A stretch of DNA of 64,000 nt from Methanocalculus chunghsingensis. Its GTDB lineage: Archaea; Halobacteriota; Methanomicrobia; Methanomicrobiales; Methanocorpusculaceae. Below, piece after piece: positions 34,882 through 44,248 of the stretch. The notes under the pieces were generated by a model. That model worked only from the letters and a program-made list of their open reading frames with translations, was not told where the DNA came from and made no database searches. A program made the position numbers and the translations under genes. The stretch lies in the NCBI RefSeq assembly GCF_018132105.1, contig NZ_JWHL01000001.1:62001-126000 (forward strand), given 5' to 3'. The stretch's first letter is position 1, and the number at the start of each line of letters is the position of its first letter.

Positions 34882-35970
34882 ATGGCAGAAAAAAAAGTCT
34901 GGATAGTGGAAGATGAAGCGATAATCGCAATGGATCTGAAGAGGCGCCTTCAGGGGATGGGGTATACCGTTCTTGGAATATCCGGGTACGCCGAAGATGC
35001 CATCGAGAAGATACGGGAATATACACCCGATCTTGTCATGATGGATATTATCCTGAAAGGTGAGATGGATGGTATCACTGCGGCAGAGATCATCAGACGT
35101 GAATTACATATTCCTGTTGTCTATCTGACAGCATATGATGATGAGAGCACGGTTCACAGGGTTGAAGAGACAGAACCCTTCGGCTATATCATCAAGCCTT
35201 TTGAAGAGCAGAATCTCAGGATGGTCATTGAGATAGCTCTTCATAAGGAGGTCGAAAAAGAGCTTGAGTTCTTCGCCCAGGAGGTTAACCAGTACGCTCA
35301 GGAGCTCCAGAATACAACGAATCTTCTCTCGTTTTCAAACAGGAAACGTACGGTCATTTCCGAGATTACCCTGCATGATATTCTCAATAAGATCATGACA
35401 ATCCAGGGCTGTCTTGATCTGGCTGCGGATAAGAAGGTGGATAGTGAACTTGCCGGATACCTCAATGAGATGCAGCAGGCGGTCACCGACATACAGAAAC
35501 TGATCCGCTTTACCCGGGAATACGAGAAGCTCGGTGCAGAAGAACGCACCTGGGTTCCGGTCTCAGATATCATAACAACAATCTCCGATGAGCAGCTCCC
35601 CATCCGGAACCACTGTTCTCCCCTCTCAATCTTCGCAGATCCGATGCTGGAGATGGTCTTTGCCAATCTGATGGATAACACCCTCCGGCATGCCGAAGGG
35701 GCAACTGAAGTGAATCTCAATTGTGAAACCAATGATGAGGGGCTGCTGATCATCTGGGAGGATGATGGAACCGGTATTCCGGAGGATCAGAAGGAGAAGA
35801 TCTTTGAGAAGGGTTCTGGAAAGGGAGATGGCTTTGGGCTCTTCCTCGCCCGAGAGATCCTCTCGCTCTCCGGTATTACAACAAATGAAACCGGGATGCC
35901 TGGAAAAGGGGCAAGATTTGAGATTATGGTTCCAAATGGGGCATGGAGGATTGAGAGCGGAAATGAATAG
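34882..35970 (+). CDS. Receiver-histidine kinase hybrid signalling protein
   Basis: 362 residues, soluble. Residues 1-120 form a receiver domain (VWIVEDEAIIAMDLK, phospho-acceptor Asp in PDLVMMDIIL, T in YLTAYDD, K in GYIIKPFE). A short coiled linker leads to a kinase core: possible phospho-His in ITLHDILNKIMTIQG, N-box NLMDNTLRHAEGA, G-boxes DDGTGIPEDQKEKIF and GFGLFLAREIL. The ATG at 34882 is preceded by GAGAGGAG. Methanomicrobiales carry many such hybrids. No partner is nearby and no input domain is present, so the signal is presumably received through the receiver domain. Confidence 0.88.
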   Translation: MAEKKVWIVEDEAIIAMDLKRRLQGMGYTVLGISGYAEDAIEKIREYTPDLVMMDIILKGEMDGITAAEIIRRELHIPVVYLTAYDDESTVHRVEETEPFGYIIKPFEEQNLRMVIEIALHKEVEKELEFFAQEVNQYAQELQNTTNLLSFSNRKRTVISEITLHDILNKIMTIQGCLDLAADKKVDSELAGYLNEMQQAVTDIQKLIRFTREYEKLGAEERTWVPVSDIITTISDEQLPIRNHCSPLSIFADPMLEMVFANLMDNTLRHAEGATEVNLNCETNDEGLLIIWEDDGTGIPEDQKEKIFEKGSGKGDGFGLFLAREILSLSGITTNETGMPGKGARFEIMVPNGAWRIESGNE

Positions 35971-36023
35971 GGGTTTTCATCCCTCCCTCTCTATGGGATA
36001 AAATGAATTCCATGTTGTAGCAG

Positions 36024-36197
36024 TTAACGAAAGGTGCGCTTCATGACAGGATACGGGCTGCATGACTGATCCGCCGTCAGCTCCCTTTGAAGATTGCTTC
36101 TGGCATTCCTGGCTCTTGTAGGATCCTCTTCTGGAAACTCCCACAACGGACCACCGCTAACAAATGTCAAGGCGCAGCCTTTAATGAGGAAATACAA
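36024..36197 (-). pseudogene. Possible gene fragment beside tRNA-Thr
   Basis: A 57-codon open stretch ending in TAA reads like ordinary protein (GGPLWEFPEEDPTRARNA, NLQRELTADQ, CSPYPVMKRTFR), but the only available start is a weak TTG at 36197 and no ribosome binding site is seen. It begins 13 bp beyond the tRNA-Thr 3' end. This could be the C-terminal remnant of a lost gene, for example left by an element integrated at the tRNA. I do not recognise the family, and it may be chance. Confidence 0.25.
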
Positions 36198-36209
36198 TGA
36201 AAATAAGGA

Positions 36210-36283
36210 AGCCTCAGCCGTGATTTGAACACGGGACCTGCTGATTACAAATCAGCCGCTATGCCGGGCTAAGCCACTGAGGC
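36210..36283 (-). tRNA. tRNA-Thr (UGU anticodon)
   Basis: On the minus strand the acceptor stem GCCTCAG pairs with CTGAGGC, the anticodon stem is GCTGA/TCAGC with loop TTTGTAA (anticodon TGT), and the T-arm is CCGTG-TTCAAAT-CACGG. The discriminator base is T, as usual for archaeal tRNA-Thr. No CCA is encoded and no intron is present. Confidence 0.93.
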
Positions 36284-36336
36284 AAAAGTGCCTACAACAA
36301 TAGTCCTTCCTCCTTAAAAAGTCCTTCGATACGGGA

Positions 36337-38079
36337 CTATCCGATGATGGAGAATATCAGGATCGATAGGACGAATGCGAGGATCAGCATCCCGAGGCTG
36401 AGGGGTGGAATGAAGATGAGCAGGACGTTGACGGTACTTGCAAACTGGACGATCCGTTGTGATCCAAAGATATTCAGCTTCTCACACCAGGTCGTCGCCC
36501 CGGCCACTTCAGCGGGTGTGAGGTCCGCAATCGCCTCGATAACTGCTGCCCGGACATGTGGTATCACCAGATCCGAAGGCACCGCAAGTCCGATCGGGTT
36601 CTTTCCACTGATTGTATTGACGACATGGGAGTCTGTTGTCATGATCTCGGCATCATCCACAAGATCAGTAATTGCGGATTGAATCTCCTCCCGCGCCCCT
36701 TCATGCATATTATTCCCATCGAAAAGTACATACGCGGTCTTTTGATTACCAACTGCTGTTATGAGTACCTGGACACCCAGGTCCCCAAACCCCTCCTCTC
36801 TGCTGAATGGAAGGTCTTTATGCGATATTCCAACTGATAGTGGTTCCATTGGCAGGCTTGCTGCCTCTTCAAGTGCAGCGAGTGCAGCACGATAATACTC
36901 TGTACCGATGAGGGTCGCCGGAAGGACCGGGGAGGAGAGATCGGTCATACAGTTATGGGCATCCACAAAGACGACGTCCCGGAACCAGCGGTGCCCCTCT
37001 GCCATGATCGCAATGCCGATATTATAATCAATATCTTCCGTTCTCTCCGGTGAGCGGGTGCTCACCATCATCACCGCGTCAGTGAATCGCTGCGTCAGGA
37101 TCTCGACACTCCCATGCCTTGTCCGCAATGATTTCGATGCTCCCTCTGCGAAGGTGAGGTCGCGGAACGAACTCTTTAATGCCGTTGCAATCTTGGCAGC
37201 TTCATCCTCAGAGACGAGATTGAAGTCATGAGTGGCGCACCCATGGGTGATGAGGACCTCCTCATTAAAACTGTCATGGAGCATCTTTGGGAGGTTTGCA
37301 CTTCCTATCTCCCCCATCGGGCCGGGATGGACATTGGGGGCGGTAATAACTGCATTGGGACGTCCCGACCGCGAAAAAATGATACTCGCCTGGGGGACCG
37401 TCACTTCTTCTCCGATATCCCGGAAGAACCCCTCAAGTGTCTTTGATCCATCGGTCATGTGCGCAATCAGAGCATTGAGAAAACTGAGTCCTGATACTCC
37501 GAATGATCGTTTTAGTGGATGGTCGATGAGCCAGATGAAGATTGAGCTCCCAATCCCGAATATCAGAAGAAGGCTGATTGCCCACCAGAGGAACTCAGAT
37601 CCGAAGTACAGATATCCCGCACCAAGCCCTGCAAGACTCTGGAGCGCTGAAGGCACAATCATTCTGTGAAGCCGGTAATCAGCAATAGCAACGAGAACAG
37701 GCATCCTGAGTGAGAGGACAACTCCCAGGCTGCCGGCATACGTTATAGGAAGGAGAAAGCCGGATTCAGAACCGATTGCGGCAAGAGCAGTGACAATAAT
37801 GCCAAGAATAACCGATGCGAACGAGAGGAGGCCTGATCGGTTCCAGCTGAGCTCCTTGCCGAGGAGCCGGACAAGCGGTCGTGTCGTGAGGAATGCGACG
37901 ACGGCAGGTAACGTAAAGGCGATGGTTCCAAAGAATAATATAGGCTCTTTTGTTCTGAGAAGGGCAAGGTCGATCAATAGCCCAAGAGCAATGATGATAA
38001 CAAGAGATCGTGGCCATGAGGGGGCGGTAAAGATAAACCGTGATAACCGCTCCATGCGGATGTCTCCCCGCTCCCTCAT
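36337..38079 (-). CDS. DUF2070 family membrane protein
   Basis: About 580 residues. The N-terminal ~190 residues contain roughly six hydrophobic helices. The rest is a soluble domain with the family's conserved stretches VITAPNVHPGPMGEIGSANLPK, HGCATHDFNLVSEDEA and FVDAHNCMTD, followed by C-terminal hydrophobic helices (VNVLLIFIPPLSLGMLIL). The histidines and acidic residues hint at a metal-dependent hydrolase facing the cytoplasm, but no function is established. Start candidates are 38088 (GTG), 38079 and 38055. It adjoins dph6 at 3 bp or less. Confidence 0.82.
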   Translation of the reverse strand: MRERGDIRMERLSRFIFTAPSWPRSLVIIIALGLLIDLALLRTKEPILFFGTIAFTLPAVVAFLTTRPLVRLLGKELSWNRSGLLSFASVILGIIVTALAAIGSESGFLLPITYAGSLGVVLSLRMPVLVAIADYRLHRMIVPSALQSLAGLGAGYLYFGSEFLWWAISLLLIFGIGSSIFIWLIDHPLKRSFGVSGLSFLNALIAHMTDGSKTLEGFFRDIGEEVTVPQASIIFSRSGRPNAVITAPNVHPGPMGEIGSANLPKMLHDSFNEEVLITHGCATHDFNLVSEDEAAKIATALKSSFRDLTFAEGASKSLRTRHGSVEILTQRFTDAVMMVSTRSPERTEDIDYNIGIAIMAEGHRWFRDVVFVDAHNCMTDLSSPVLPATLIGTEYYRAALAALEEAASLPMEPLSVGISHKDLPFSREEGFGDLGVQVLITAVGNQKTAYVLFDGNNMHEGAREEIQSAITDLVDDAEIMTTDSHVVNTISGKNPIGLAVPSDLVIPHVRAAVIEAIADLTPAEVAGATTWCEKLNIFGSQRIVQFASTVNVLLIFIPPLSLGMLILAFVLSILIFSIIG

Positions 38080-38081
38080 CT

Positions 38082-38735
38082 TTACCACAATCCGTCCAGA
38101 ATAAGTTCACTTCTGCCAGGAGAGATGTGCCGCTCCTCCTCTTTCCAATGGATGGGTTCGGAGTAAAACGGTGCATTGAGGGTGAGTGTCTCGTACTCTC
38201 CCCCTTCTCCGGCGATGTGGATTCTGTTCTTCGATGAAATCCTTTTAAGGCGAGCTATCATTGTATCGTCGATATGTACCCCAAGGAGATCGTCACCAAG
38301 CCCATCTGCGGCGCAGACGACGATGATCGCATCCAGTCGCTTTGCGACCTGTTCCATGATCCACTCGGGATCTCTCTGCCAGAGTGGAGCGAAGATCTCG
38401 AGGCTGAGCGCCGACGCGATCTCCCCGACTCTCTCATACTGGTACCTGGATGCTATTGCACCTGCGATCAGGCCGGTGATTGGGAGTTGTTCAAGACCAC
38501 TCTTCAGATCCGCAAGCTCCTCCTCCTTCCGCCCATGTGACCGTATCTCAACATACTCCATCCGACCCCGTTTGGCAATCAGCCTGACTGCATCAAGATT
38601 TGATGAATGGAACATATAGGAGTCGGGATTCTCAGGTCTGACACAGACGATATAACCGACATCAAACCCTTCATCAATGGCCATCTGGATTGAGAGGACC
38701 GAATCCTTTCCACCTGACGTCAGCGCCGCATACAT
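38082..38735 (-). CDS. dph6: Diphthine--ammonia ligase
   Basis: A 217-residue ATP-pyrophosphatase of the Dph6 type that amidates diphthine to diphthamide on elongation factor 2. It has the PP-loop SGGKDSVLS at residues 7-15, and the family segments GLIAGAIASRYQYERV, FAPLWQRDPE and AGEGGEYETL. It complements dphB at 3598-4359. It is flanked closely by the kinase gene (6 bp) and the DUF2070 gene. Confidence 0.92.
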   Translation of the reverse strand: MYAALTSGGKDSVLSIQMAIDEGFDVGYIVCVRPENPDSYMFHSSNLDAVRLIAKRGRMEYVEIRSHGRKEEELADLKSGLEQLPITGLIAGAIASRYQYERVGEIASALSLEIFAPLWQRDPEWIMEQVAKRLDAIIVVCAADGLGDDLLGVHIDDTMIARLKRISSKNRIHIAGEGGEYETLTLNAPFYSEPIHWKEEERHISPGRSELILDGLW

Positions 38736-38741
38736 GGAGAC

Positions 38742-39611
38742 TCACCCAAAGTAGGTTCTGTATCGTTCTTGCATTCTATCCCATGTGGGAAGATTCGTCT
38801 GGCATCCGGCAACTTCAATAACAAATGAAGAGCAGACTGTTCCAATCCTGCAGCAGTCAGCAAGTGAGTGTTTCTTCTGGTATGCCGTCAGGAATCCTGC
38901 CCGGTATGCATCTCCGGCACCGGTTGGATCAACAAGCTGAACAGGGACAGATGGTATCTCAAGCATCCTGCCATCCTCATAGAGCCTGCTCCCTTCTTTT
39001 CCTCGCGTAAAGATTGCAATTGGTACGCGGGAGGCCAGCTCCTCCTCGGAATGGGAGAGCACCTCTCCCATAATCTCCGCTTCGAATCGGTTTGCGAAGA
39101 GAATATCAATCGAGTTGAGGAGGTCTTCAAACTGCTCGGCAGTATACTTGTGAATATCCTGACCTGGATCAAAGGATGAAAAGCCTGCACGCCGGGCAAC
39201 CCTGACATTGTATGACGGATCAGCGGTAGCCATATGAACGAAGTCAAATGAAGGGGGATCTGCTGTTGTAAAGGCTTCTGATGCCCCCCATTCAAAGAAG
39301 GTTATCTGATCCTCATTTTCATCAGTGAACATACAGGCAAGCGGGGTATGGGTCTCCTCCTCGATATAGAAATACCGGCCGACCTTGTGTGCATCCAGCC
39401 ATGTGTCATACTCTGATCCTGTGAAGTCTCCTCCAACTGCAGATACAAGGGTTGCTTCCTCGCCAAGTTTTGCGATACCTACTGCGATATTTGCAGCTCC
39501 GCCTCCGAAGAAGATCTGGTGATTCTGGATCTGCGTCGATGTATTTCTATCCGGGAGACGGGAGACACGAAAGATATGATCTGTTGCGGTATGGCCGACA
39601 ACATGAATCAT
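38742..39611 (-). CDS. PfkB-family sugar or nucleoside kinase
   Basis: A 289-residue ribokinase-fold enzyme. The N-terminal [18 protein letters not shown] is the substrate-binding glycine motif. The C-terminal [14 protein letters not shown] carries the catalytic Asp and anion hole. It resembles the archaeal nucleoside kinase branch (MJ0406-like), but the substrate cannot be fixed from sequence. It overlaps the DUF555 gene by 4 bp. Confidence 0.85.
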   Translation of the reverse strand: MIHVVGHTATDHIFRVSRLPDRNTSTQIQNHQIFFGGGAANIAVGIAKLGEEATLVSAVGGDFTGSEYDTWLDAHKVGRYFYIEEETHTPLACMFTDENEDQITFFEWGASEAFTTADPPSFDFVHMATADPSYNVRVARRAGFSSFDPGQDIHKYTAEQFEDLLNSIDILFANRFEAEIMGEVLSHSEEELASRVPIAIFTRGKEGSRLYEDGRMLEIPSVPVQLVDPTGAGDAYRAGFLTAYQKKHSLADCCRIGTVCSSFVIEVAGCQTNLPTWDRMQERYRTYFG

Positions 39612-39946
39612 ATCTCTATCACATCCACAATCTGGAGTGGAATCTCACGGAGTGCCTTTCCGATAGTTGACTTCGCTATCCGTTCGGCATGCTGGCGTGA
39701 CTCCGCCTTGAAGACCTTCATATCAAGAGTCAATCCCACAAGTGCAGTATTTGCAACCATCAGGGCGTTATTAAGTTCTTCCTCACAATTTGGACAGGAG
39801 GTTGCACCAATCTCGACTTCGACAAACTTTGCCGTCGGATTGAGTCGCTTTCCTGCTTCACTGATGGCAATTCCGATCGCATCATCGATGGTCTTTACAT
39901 CCTTAACGATCCATGCCGATTCGAGCATCACATGATAGTCTGCCAT
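39608..39946 (-). CDS. DUF555 (UPF0212) protein
   Basis: A 112-residue archaeal protein starting [17 protein letters not shown], with [19 protein letters not shown] (a CxxC that may bind metal) and a C-terminal helix. The ATG at 39946 has a GGAG ribosome binding site 8 bp upstream. Function unknown; the family is widespread in methanogens. Confidence 0.85.
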   Translation of the reverse strand: MADYHVMLESAWIVKDVKTIDDAIGIAISEAGKRLNPTAKFVEVEIGATSCPNCEEELNNALMVANTALVGLTLDMKVFKAESRQHAERIAKSTIGKALREIPLQIVDVIEI

Positions 39947-39959
39947 GATATTATCTCCA

Positions 39960-40487
39960 TTACCAAAAATCTTCATGCAGGTGTTCGTGAGGAGGCATCC
40001 GCTCAGGAGATCCTGCCTGCTCCCGTGCCTCCCCGATCAGGAGCAATCCGATGGGGCGGGCGTGTTGCGGAATGCCGAGGAGTTCACGCACCTCATCTTC
40101 ATCGAATGCCCCTATCCAGCATGTTGCATATCTGAGTGCATGTGCTGCAAGCATCATGTAGGTTCCTGCAATTGTTGCATCCTGTACCGCATAGAGGATC
40201 CCCCGTTCACCATAGCGGGACATTGATCTGACATAATTGGCACAGATGACAATGACAGTTCCCGCTTCTCTGATGAACTGCTGGTCAAATGCAGCATCCG
40301 CTAACGCTTCGAGGAGATCTTCCTGCTGACATACGATCAGATCCCATGCCTCACGATTCCCGGCGGTTGGGCAGGTCGTTGCCGCTTCAAGAAGATATCC
40401 AATCTCCTCCCGTGAGATCTTCTTCCCGGTATAGCTACGGATAGAACTTCGGGATTTTAAAAATCCAAGGAATTCAGAGGACTCCAT
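39960..40487 (-). CDS. Nitroreductase-family protein
   Basis: A 175-residue flavin-dependent oxidoreductase with [18 protein letters not shown] and [16 protein letters not shown] (FMN-binding) and the central [22 protein letters not shown] helix pair. The ATG at 40487 lies inside the last codons of the upstream helical-protein gene, suggesting translational coupling. Substrate unknown. Confidence 0.87.
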   Translation of the reverse strand: MESSEFLGFLKSRSSIRSYTGKKISREEIGYLLEAATTCPTAGNREAWDLIVCQQEDLLEALADAAFDQQFIREAGTVIVICANYVRSMSRYGERGILYAVQDATIAGTYMMLAAHALRYATCWIGAFDEDEVRELLGIPQHARPIGLLLIGEAREQAGSPERMPPHEHLHEDFW

Positions 40488-40830
40488 GTTTACTGAGTAC
40501 TTCCCATGCACTCTGGGCTACTGTCGTTGCTGCTGAGATACCTTCACCTGCCCGCTCGGTTGCAAGACCAAACTGGCTACTCTCGGTGAGGCTGATCATC
40601 TCTGAGAGTGCATTTGCAACTTTTTTAAATTCATTATTTCCTGTTGCCGCAGCAGCAGTCTGTGCATCTGCACGAAATTCTTCAATCACTGCGATGAGCA
40701 TTCTGCTTGCACCCGCTCTTTCTTCTTTTGGATAGTCCGGCAGGCTCATGAGCATCTTTGAGATCGAGATTATCCCTGCCTTCTGACGCTCAGCATACTG
40801 CCATGAGAGAACTGCTTTCCTGAGATCCAT
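40474..40830 (-). CDS. Small helical protein of unknown function
   Basis: 118 residues, almost entirely helical in appearance (RKAVLSWQYAERQKAG, SRMLIAVIEEFRADAQTAAAA, KVANALSEMISL), cytoplasmic, with Ala-rich helices. No known motif. It overlaps the nitroreductase gene and may work with it. Confidence 0.6.
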   Translation of the reverse strand: MDLRKAVLSWQYAERQKAGIISISKMLMSLPDYPKEERAGASRMLIAVIEEFRADAQTAAAATGNNEFKKVANALSEMISLTESSQFGLATERAGEGISAATTVAQSAWEVLSKHGVL

Positions 40831-40878
40831 ATGGATATACAGGTGACAAAAGAATATAAAAAGGTAGGTAATCTAAAA

Positions 40879-41154
40879 TTACCGTCTGGATTTCTGTTTT
40901 GCGCCCATCATCGTCTTCTTCGAGCGACGAATGTGACGGCGGACACGTGGATCGGCAAGTTTTGGTCCTCTCCCACGGCGTCCCTGCTGTGCGGTATTCT
41001 CCATCCTCTGCTCAAGCTTCTTGACGATTGCGTTCCTCTTAAAGCGCTGGTTTGGCCCTGGCTTCTTCGCCTCACCACTCTTCTGCGGAACCAGTCGGAT
41101 CTGGCCCTGGTTTCCTTTTATCTGGTGCCAGTTAATACTGCCTGTCTTTCCCAT
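40879..41154 (-). CDS. Small basic protein (DUF5350-like)
   Basis: 91 residues, strongly basic, beginning MGKTGSINWHQIKGNQGQIRL and ending in an Arg/Lys-rich tail (RVRRHIRRSKKTMMGAKQKSRR region). It resembles the methanogen DUF5350 family as I remember it. The composition suggests binding to RNA or ribosomes. It lies just upstream of the small helical gene. Confidence 0.65.
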   Translation of the reverse strand: MGKTGSINWHQIKGNQGQIRLVPQKSGEAKKPGPNQRFKRNAIVKKLEQRMENTAQQGRRGRGPKLADPRVRRHIRRSKKTMMGAKQKSRR

Positions 41155-41202
41155 GTGAAACTCCCTATAATCATCGTTTGGTATTTTGATAAAGATATCC
41201 CT

Positions 41203-43032
41203 TTACAACATCTCTTGTATGGATCGCTTCAGAACATCCGCAACGACCTGCCCATCGATCCTGCCGCGAACCTCTTTCATAACCACACCCATCACCGGAC
41301 CGAGTGCAGCATCTCCACGCTCACGGATGAACTCCTGCCTCTCGTCGACGATCCGCCTGACGATCTCTTCAAGATCAGCGACTGAAAAGACAGGGCCGAC
41401 CGAGGCAACAGCGCCCTCCAAATCTGCTCCCCCTGCACGTGCACGCAGAATATCGGGCATAGCCTCCTTTGCAACGGATCCAGCATCCACACGCTTCAGG
41501 AGCTCGAGGATCTCCTCATCCGGGATCCCTCCACAGTCGACTCCGTCCCTGGAGAGCTCCCTGAGGGTTCCAAAGAGTGTTCTCGCCACAAGTGATGGTT
41601 TGATGCCGGTCCCGACCGCCTCTTCAAAGAGGGTGAAACGTTCAGAGAATGCAATCTGCCGCGCAACCGCTTCGTCGATACCATACTCATCTGCATATCG
41701 TCGTGCCTTCTCTGAAAGAAGTTCAGGAAGGGTGATTCCATCCACCATTTCGCTGGTGATCTCCAGGGGCAGAATGTCTGTCTCAGGATACATTCTGGCT
41801 GCCCCGGGAAGCGGCCGCATATATGCAGAACTGCCTTCAGGGAGCATCTTTCGCGTCTCCTCCGGAATGCCTTCGCATGCCATCCGGGCACGTTTCAGTA
41901 CAAGGCGTATCGCACAGGATGCCTGGTCGTGTGAGCCGGAGACGATGACGACGCAGTCATCCGGCCCGGCTCCACACCTCTCCCGGAGGGCTGCCACTTC
42001 TTGCTCAGTGACACCATATGCCGGCAGCTCGTCGGTATGGAAGATCCCTCCCACACCACACTTCTTTGCATAATCCGACATCTCGCTCCCAAGACGCCGG
42101 CCGGGCTGGATCTCCCTGCCGACCAGCCCTGCGAATCCGGTGAGGCTCGCTCCCATGATACACGCTGCCTTCTTCAGGATGGATGACTTCGTGGATCTGA
42201 AGAGGTCGGTGAGATCGATACCGTCCTCAGGAATCGCTGCACCGCGCCTGATCAGCTCATCACGAATTGCAAGAAGATGCACCTGCCGCTGCACCTCACG
42301 GGATACCACCTCAGGGATGAGATCGAGCTCCTGAACACCTTTGATCTCGATCCGTGCACCTTCCCGTATCGATATGTTGACATCCTGCCGAATTGTGCCT
42401 AATCCTCGTTTCACCCTCCCGGTGGAACGGAGGATCATACCGATATATGCAGCCACATCCCTGACCTCCTCCGGGGTATGCATGCAGGGGGCTGTTGTAA
42501 TCTCAACAAGCGGTATGCCCAGACGGTCAAGGGAGAAGGTTGCAGCTGTCACCCGTTGAGCCGCCTCTTCTTCAAGGCAGAGAGATTCGATCTGACAGGT
42601 GCTGCCAGCGACCCCATCAACGGCGATAAGCGCTGTTCGCTGGAATCCTGTTGTGTTCGACCCATCGATGACCATCTTCCTCATCGTGTGCACCTGCCTG
42701 ATCGGTGTCATCGAGAGGAGTCTGGCAATGGTGAGTGCTATCTCAAGCGCCTCCGGGTTCATCGGCGTCGGTGGCTCATCATCATTTTCAATGAGGCAGG
42801 TGCTATCATATGTATAATATCGGAAGAAGCGCATCTGCTTCATCTCTTCTTCTGCAGCACGATCGATAGTTCCCATCTCAGAGACCGTTGCTCTCAGATA
42901 CCGCTGTATCTCTCCATTTCTCTCTTCAACATTTCGAAGAAGTGTTGGACAGCGGCAAAAGAGCTTCTCTTCTGTGTTGAGCTGCTGATGGATCTCAATC
43001 CCTGCCTTCAGGCCAAGAGCTTTATAATCCAT
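41203..43032 (-). CDS. gatE: Glu-tRNA(Gln) amidotransferase subunit E
   Basis: 609 residues. GatE binds Glu-tRNA(Gln) and, with GatD, converts it to Gln-tRNA(Gln). Matches include GLKAGIEIHQQLNTEEKLFC, RYYTYDSTCLIENDDEPP, STGRVKRGLGTIRQDVNISI, VQELDLIPEVV and the C-terminal GatB/YqeY domain (RERGDAALGPVMGVVMKEVRG). The ATG at 43032 overlaps the gatD stop. Length agrees with the family, which has an AspRS-like insertion. Confidence 0.95.
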   Translation of the reverse strand: MDYKALGLKAGIEIHQQLNTEEKLFCRCPTLLRNVEERNGEIQRYLRATVSEMGTIDRAAEEEMKQMRFFRYYTYDSTCLIENDDEPPTPMNPEALEIALTIARLLSMTPIRQVHTMRKMVIDGSNTTGFQRTALIAVDGVAGSTCQIESLCLEEEAAQRVTAATFSLDRLGIPLVEITTAPCMHTPEEVRDVAAYIGMILRSTGRVKRGLGTIRQDVNISIREGARIEIKGVQELDLIPEVVSREVQRQVHLLAIRDELIRRGAAIPEDGIDLTDLFRSTKSSILKKAACIMGASLTGFAGLVGREIQPGRRLGSEMSDYAKKCGVGGIFHTDELPAYGVTEQEVAALRERCGAGPDDCVVIVSGSHDQASCAIRLVLKRARMACEGIPEETRKMLPEGSSAYMRPLPGAARMYPETDILPLEITSEMVDGITLPELLSEKARRYADEYGIDEAVARQIAFSERFTLFEEAVGTGIKPSLVARTLFGTLRELSRDGVDCGGIPDEEILELLKRVDAGSVAKEAMPDILRARAGGADLEGAVASVGPVFSVADLEEIVRRIVDERQEFIRERGDAALGPVMGVVMKEVRGRIDGQVVADVLKRSIQEML

Positions 43033-44248
43033 GAGCTGACCTCCTGTTGATCTCACCTTTCAGATTTGCCTGCATCATCCTCTTAATCTCATCGGGTTCA
43101 TCGGTCTGACCAAGAACCCACATCAGCTTGACGAGGGCGGTCTCCGGGAGCATATCCTCCCCTTCGATCACACCTGCAGCCATAAGATCTCTTCCGGTAT
43201 CATAGACACGATCACAGACACGGCCCCGGAGGCACTGTGTTGTCATGACAACTGTCGTGCCGTCTTCAATGAGTTCCCGAATAATGCCGATCAGCTCAGT
43301 ACTGGTATGGCCAAGCCCGGTCCCGGTGATAATAATCCCCCGGCAGGAGCGGTACCCTTCAAGGATCGCCGGTGACATTCCTGGATGAAATGAGATGAGG
43401 CTGCAACGCTCTTCGAGCCTGTCTGCGAGAGATGCCTCATTCGAAGCACGTCGTATGGCATCACGGTCTGTTGATACCAGAAGGTTCGGATACGTTACTG
43501 TTGCAATCGGAGGGATGCCGATGCTCTGGAATGCATCCCGACGTGAGGTGTGCATCTTCCGAACGCGTGTCGCACGGTGAATGGCACAGATATCATCGTT
43601 TGCTGTTGCATGCATACAGACGGCAACCTCCCCGAGATCTGCACCTGCAGCAGCAACGCTGCAGAGCATATTCATTATATTGTCGCTACTTGGGCGATCT
43701 GCTGAACGCTGTGATCCAACGAAGATGACAGGTACCGGGGTGGTGAGCATGAAGCTCAGAGCTGAAGCCGAATACGCCATTGTGTCCGTTCCATGGGTGA
43801 CGATGACACCGCGTGCCCCGTTGGTGATCTCCTCATAGACCGCACGCGCAAGATCCATCCACATTGATGGCTGGATATTCTCTGAAAGTGTCGTGAATGG
43901 TTGCCTGGTGCGATACTGGCCGAGTGCTCCGAGTCGTGGAATTGCCCGGATGATCTCTTCAGCATTTGACTGGCTCGTCACTGCACCGGTCCGGTAATCA
44001 ACACGGGATGCAATCGTTCCTCCCGTTGATATGATGGAGAATAACGGAAGGTTCGGATTCTGGATTACATCAGGGGGCGATACTCTGTTCTGATCACCTG
44101 CACCGATGAATTGTATATCTGATGCCGTCACTCCGATATTGTACCCGGACTTCAGTTTCACAACCGCCATTCCCTCTCTTTCCGCGATAAAGATACCCTC
44201 AGTCTCTTCTCTCCCTGGGGAGCAGAGAACCCGATCTCCGGCCTTCAT
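43022..44248 (-). CDS. gatD: Glu-tRNA(Gln) amidotransferase subunit D
   Basis: A 408-residue asparaginase-type subunit that releases ammonia from glutamine or asparagine. A small N-terminal SH3-like domain (GDRVLCSPGREETEGIFIA) precedes the asparaginase fold with ISTGGTIASRVD, IVTHGTDTMAYSASAL and GIIITGTGLGHTS. It sits between argH (ATGA overlap) and gatE in a three-gene operon. Confidence 0.95.
   Translation of the reverse strand: MKAGDRVLCSPGREETEGIFIAEREGMAVVKLKSGYNIGVTASDIQFIGAGDQNRVSPPDVIQNPNLPLFSIISTGGTIASRVDYRTGAVTSQSNAEEIIRAIPRLGALGQYRTRQPFTTLSENIQPSMWMDLARAVYEEITNGARGVIVTHGTDTMAYSASALSFMLTTPVPVIFVGSQRSADRPSSDNIMNMLCSVAAAGADLGEVAVCMHATANDDICAIHRATRVRKMHTSRRDAFQSIGIPPIATVTYPNLLVSTDRDAIRRASNEASLADRLEERCSLISFHPGMSPAILEGYRSCRGIIITGTGLGHTSTELIGIIRELIEDGTTVVMTTQCLRGRVCDRVYDTGRDLMAAGVIEGEDMLPETALVKLMWVLGQTDEPDEIKRMMQANLKGEINRRSAHGL

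Larger units (their letters stand above)
35971..36336. other. Stretch with tRNA-Thr and a coding-like remnant
   Basis: Between the receiver-kinase gene and the DUF2070 gene. It contains the minus-strand tRNA-Thr (36210-36283) and, directly after the tRNA 3' end on the same strand, a coding-like open stretch (36024-36197). The remaining bases show no further gene. Confidence 0.6.

Noticed and set aside
41186-42073. Long plus-strand open frame opposite gatE
   Set aside because: Ser/Arg/Pro-rich translation typical of an antisense shadow; gatE motifs cover the region.
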